A stretch of 7,478 nt of DNA from Candidatus Dormiibacterota bacterium (GTDB taxonomy: Bacteria; Chloroflexota; Dormibacteria; UBA8260): NCBI GenBank assembly GCA_955652545.1, contig CATPCA010000104.1, positions 1 through 7,478 of the forward strand, read 5' to 3'. The translations under genes were made by a program, and so were the position numbers. Positions 6,331-7,478 of this stretch are shown here, piece by piece (the stretch's first letter is position 1; each line of letters opens with the position of its first letter). The notes beneath the pieces are model-generated. The model was not told the DNA's origin. It saw nothing but the letters and a program-made list of their open reading frames with translations, and did no database searches.

Positions 6331-7478
6331 TTGAAACTCCTCGAATACCAGGCAAAGCAGCAGTTCGCGGCGGCGGGCATCCCCATCCCGGACGGACGGC
6401 TGGCGCGCACCCCGTCGGAGGCGGCCGCGGCCGCACGGGAGCTGGGCCGGATCGCCGTCAAGGCACAGGTGCCGATCGGCGGCCGCGGCAAGGCCGGCGG
6501 GATCGCGGTCGTGGACACGCCCGAGGAGGCCGAGCAAGAGGCTGCGCGCATCCTCGCCATGGACATTCGCGGCTACCCCGTGCGCAGTGTGTGGTGCGAG
6601 ACCGCGCTCTCGATCGGCAGCGAGTTCTATCTCGGCGCCACTCTCGACCGCGACCGCCGGCGCGTGGCGATCATCTTCTCCGCAGCTGGCGGCATGGAGA
6701 TCGAACAGGTGGCCGAGGATGCGCCGGAGAAGATCGCCACGTTGTGGCCGGATCCCTTCATGGGCCCGCAACCTTTTGAGATCCGCCAGATGGTGTTCGA
6801 CGCCCTGCGCCAGGCCCCGCAACCCCGGGCCGGCGCGGCCAAGCTGGCGGCGCAACTTGTGGCGCTGACCCAGAAGCTCTACTCGGTGACCGTGTCGCTC
6901 GACGCGATGACGTGCGAGATCAACCCGCTGGTGCTGACGCCGGAGGGCCGGTTCGTCGCCGCCGACGGCAAGCTCGAGATCGACGAGAACGCCCACTACC
7001 GTCACGCCGAGCTCGCTGAGGAGCTGGCCAGGGACGCCACCGGCGACGACGGTAAGACGGGCGACGACCCCTACGAGGTGGAGGCGGCACGCCGCGGACT
7101 GACCTACGTGCACCTCGATGGCGACATCGGGGTGATCGGCAACGGCGCCGGGCTGGTCATGAACACACTCGACCTCGTCAAACAGCAGGGCGGCGAGCCG
7201 GCCGACTTCCTCGACGTCGGCGGCGGCGCCAGCGCGGAGAAGGTGCGCAACGCGCTGGAGATGGTGCTGCTCGATCCCAAGGTGCGCGGCGTGTTCATCA
7301 ACATCTTCGGTGGCATCACTCGCGGTGACGAGGTTGCCCGCGGGGTCATCGCTGCGCGCGACCAGTTGAAGATCACCAAGCCGTTGGTCGTGCGCATGAC
7401 GGGCACGCGCGAAGAGGAAGGGCGGGCGGTGCTCAGCGAAGCCGGCATCACCCCGGCGGTGAGCGCCACCGAGGCCGC
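6331..7478 (+). CDS. sucC: Succinyl-CoA ligase (ADP/GDP-forming) beta subunit, C-terminus cut by window edge
   Basis: SucC forms a complex with SucD and interconverts succinyl-CoA plus ADP or GDP and phosphate with succinate, CoA and ATP or GTP in the TCA cycle. The window holds 382 whole codons; the family is about 380-400 residues, so only a few C-terminal residues are missing. The N-terminal ATP-grasp domain begins with the signature LLEYQAKQ (3-10) and contains the nucleotide-binding Lys44 and GGRGKAGG (50-57). Metal-binding EINPL (196-200; Glu196 and Asn198) and Asp212 in AADGK follow. The C-terminal ligase domain has YVHLDGDIGVIGNGAGLVM (259-277), DVGGGA (295-300) and FINIFGGITRGDEVA (322-336). 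The start is TTG at 6331, supported by homology from the second residue and by AGGTGA 6 nt upstream. A short Gly/Asp-rich stretch (236-246) is somewhat longer than in the E. coli protein. Overall sequence style recalls Thermus/Chloroflexota/archaeal SucC. sucD is expected immediately downstream. Confidence 0.96.
   Translation, partial: MKLLEYQAKQQFAAAGIPIPDGRLARTPSEAAAAARELGRIAVKAQVPIGGRGKAGGIAVVDTPEEAEQEAARILAMDIRGYPVRSVWCETALSIGSEFYLGATLDRDRRRVAIIFSAAGGMEIEQVAEDAPEKIATLWPDPFMGPQPFEIRQMVFDALRQAPQPRAGAAKLAAQLVALTQKLYSVTVSLDAMTCEINPLVLTPEGRFVAADGKLEIDENAHYRHAELAEELARDATGDDGKTGDDPYEVEAARRGLTYVHLDGDIGVIGNGAGLVMNTLDLVKQQGGEPADFLDVGGGASAEKVRNALEMVLLDPKVRGVFINIFGGITRGDEVARGVIAARDQLKITKPLVVRMTGTREEEGRAVLSEAGITPAVSATEA

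Noticed and set aside
6321..6779. Plus-strand GTG frame of 152 codons at the sucC start
   Set aside because: It runs in a different frame from sucC and encodes Arg/Gly-rich sequence. Its GTG is part of the sucC ribosome binding site.
6310..7113. Minus-strand open frame of 267 codons
   Set aside because: It is antisense to sucC, whose plus-strand frame matches the family end to end.

Overview
The window is GC-rich DNA (roughly two thirds or more G+C by eye) with strong third-position GC bias, and it is packed with genes. It holds four genes on the minus strand and two on the plus strand, arranged back to back around a short intergenic region at 5176-5298. Codon use, GTG/TTG starts and TANNNT -10 boxes placed directly before start codons fit an actinobacterium or another high-GC Terrabacteria lineage. 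The succinyl-CoA ligase beta subunit reads, from memory, closer to the Thermus/Chloroflexota/archaeal type than to the usual actinobacterial one, so a Chloroflexota-allied lineage such as Dormibacterota is a real alternative. Nothing in the window settles the phylum.

The minus strand, in transcription order, carries an AI-2E family membrane permease (5175-3988), a membrane acyltransferase of the Acyl_transf_3 family (3983-2859, 4 nt after the permease), a PIG-V-like GT-C mannosyltransferase (2742-1546) and a GT87-family (DUF2029) GT-C glycosyltransferase (1452 to beyond position 1, C-terminus cut by the window edge). All four are polytopic membrane proteins. The last three could build and acylate a cell-envelope glycan or glycolipid. 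This grouping is inferred from adjacency. The permease and acyltransferase look translationally coupled, while the two glycosyltransferases are separated by gaps of 116 and 93 nt, and the GT87 gene appears to have its own leaderless promoter.

The plus strand carries an aldo/keto reductase (5299-6258) with a complete catalytic tetrad and a good ribosome binding site. It is followed 72 nt later by sucC (6331 to beyond 7478), the TCA-cycle succinyl-CoA ligase beta subunit, which starts at TTG. sucD probably lies just outside the window.

I saw no rRNA, tRNA, CRISPR array, insertion sequence, att site, convincing rho-independent terminator or riboswitch. The non-coding stretches are 1453-1545, 2743-2858, 5176-5298 and 6259-6330, all under 130 nt. 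Small regulatory-looking structures in them are listed with modest confidence. I found no clearly new biological system; the most notable items are the envelope-glycan gene group, the leaderless promoters, a tandem 10-bp repeat in one promoter and the lineage signal of SucC.
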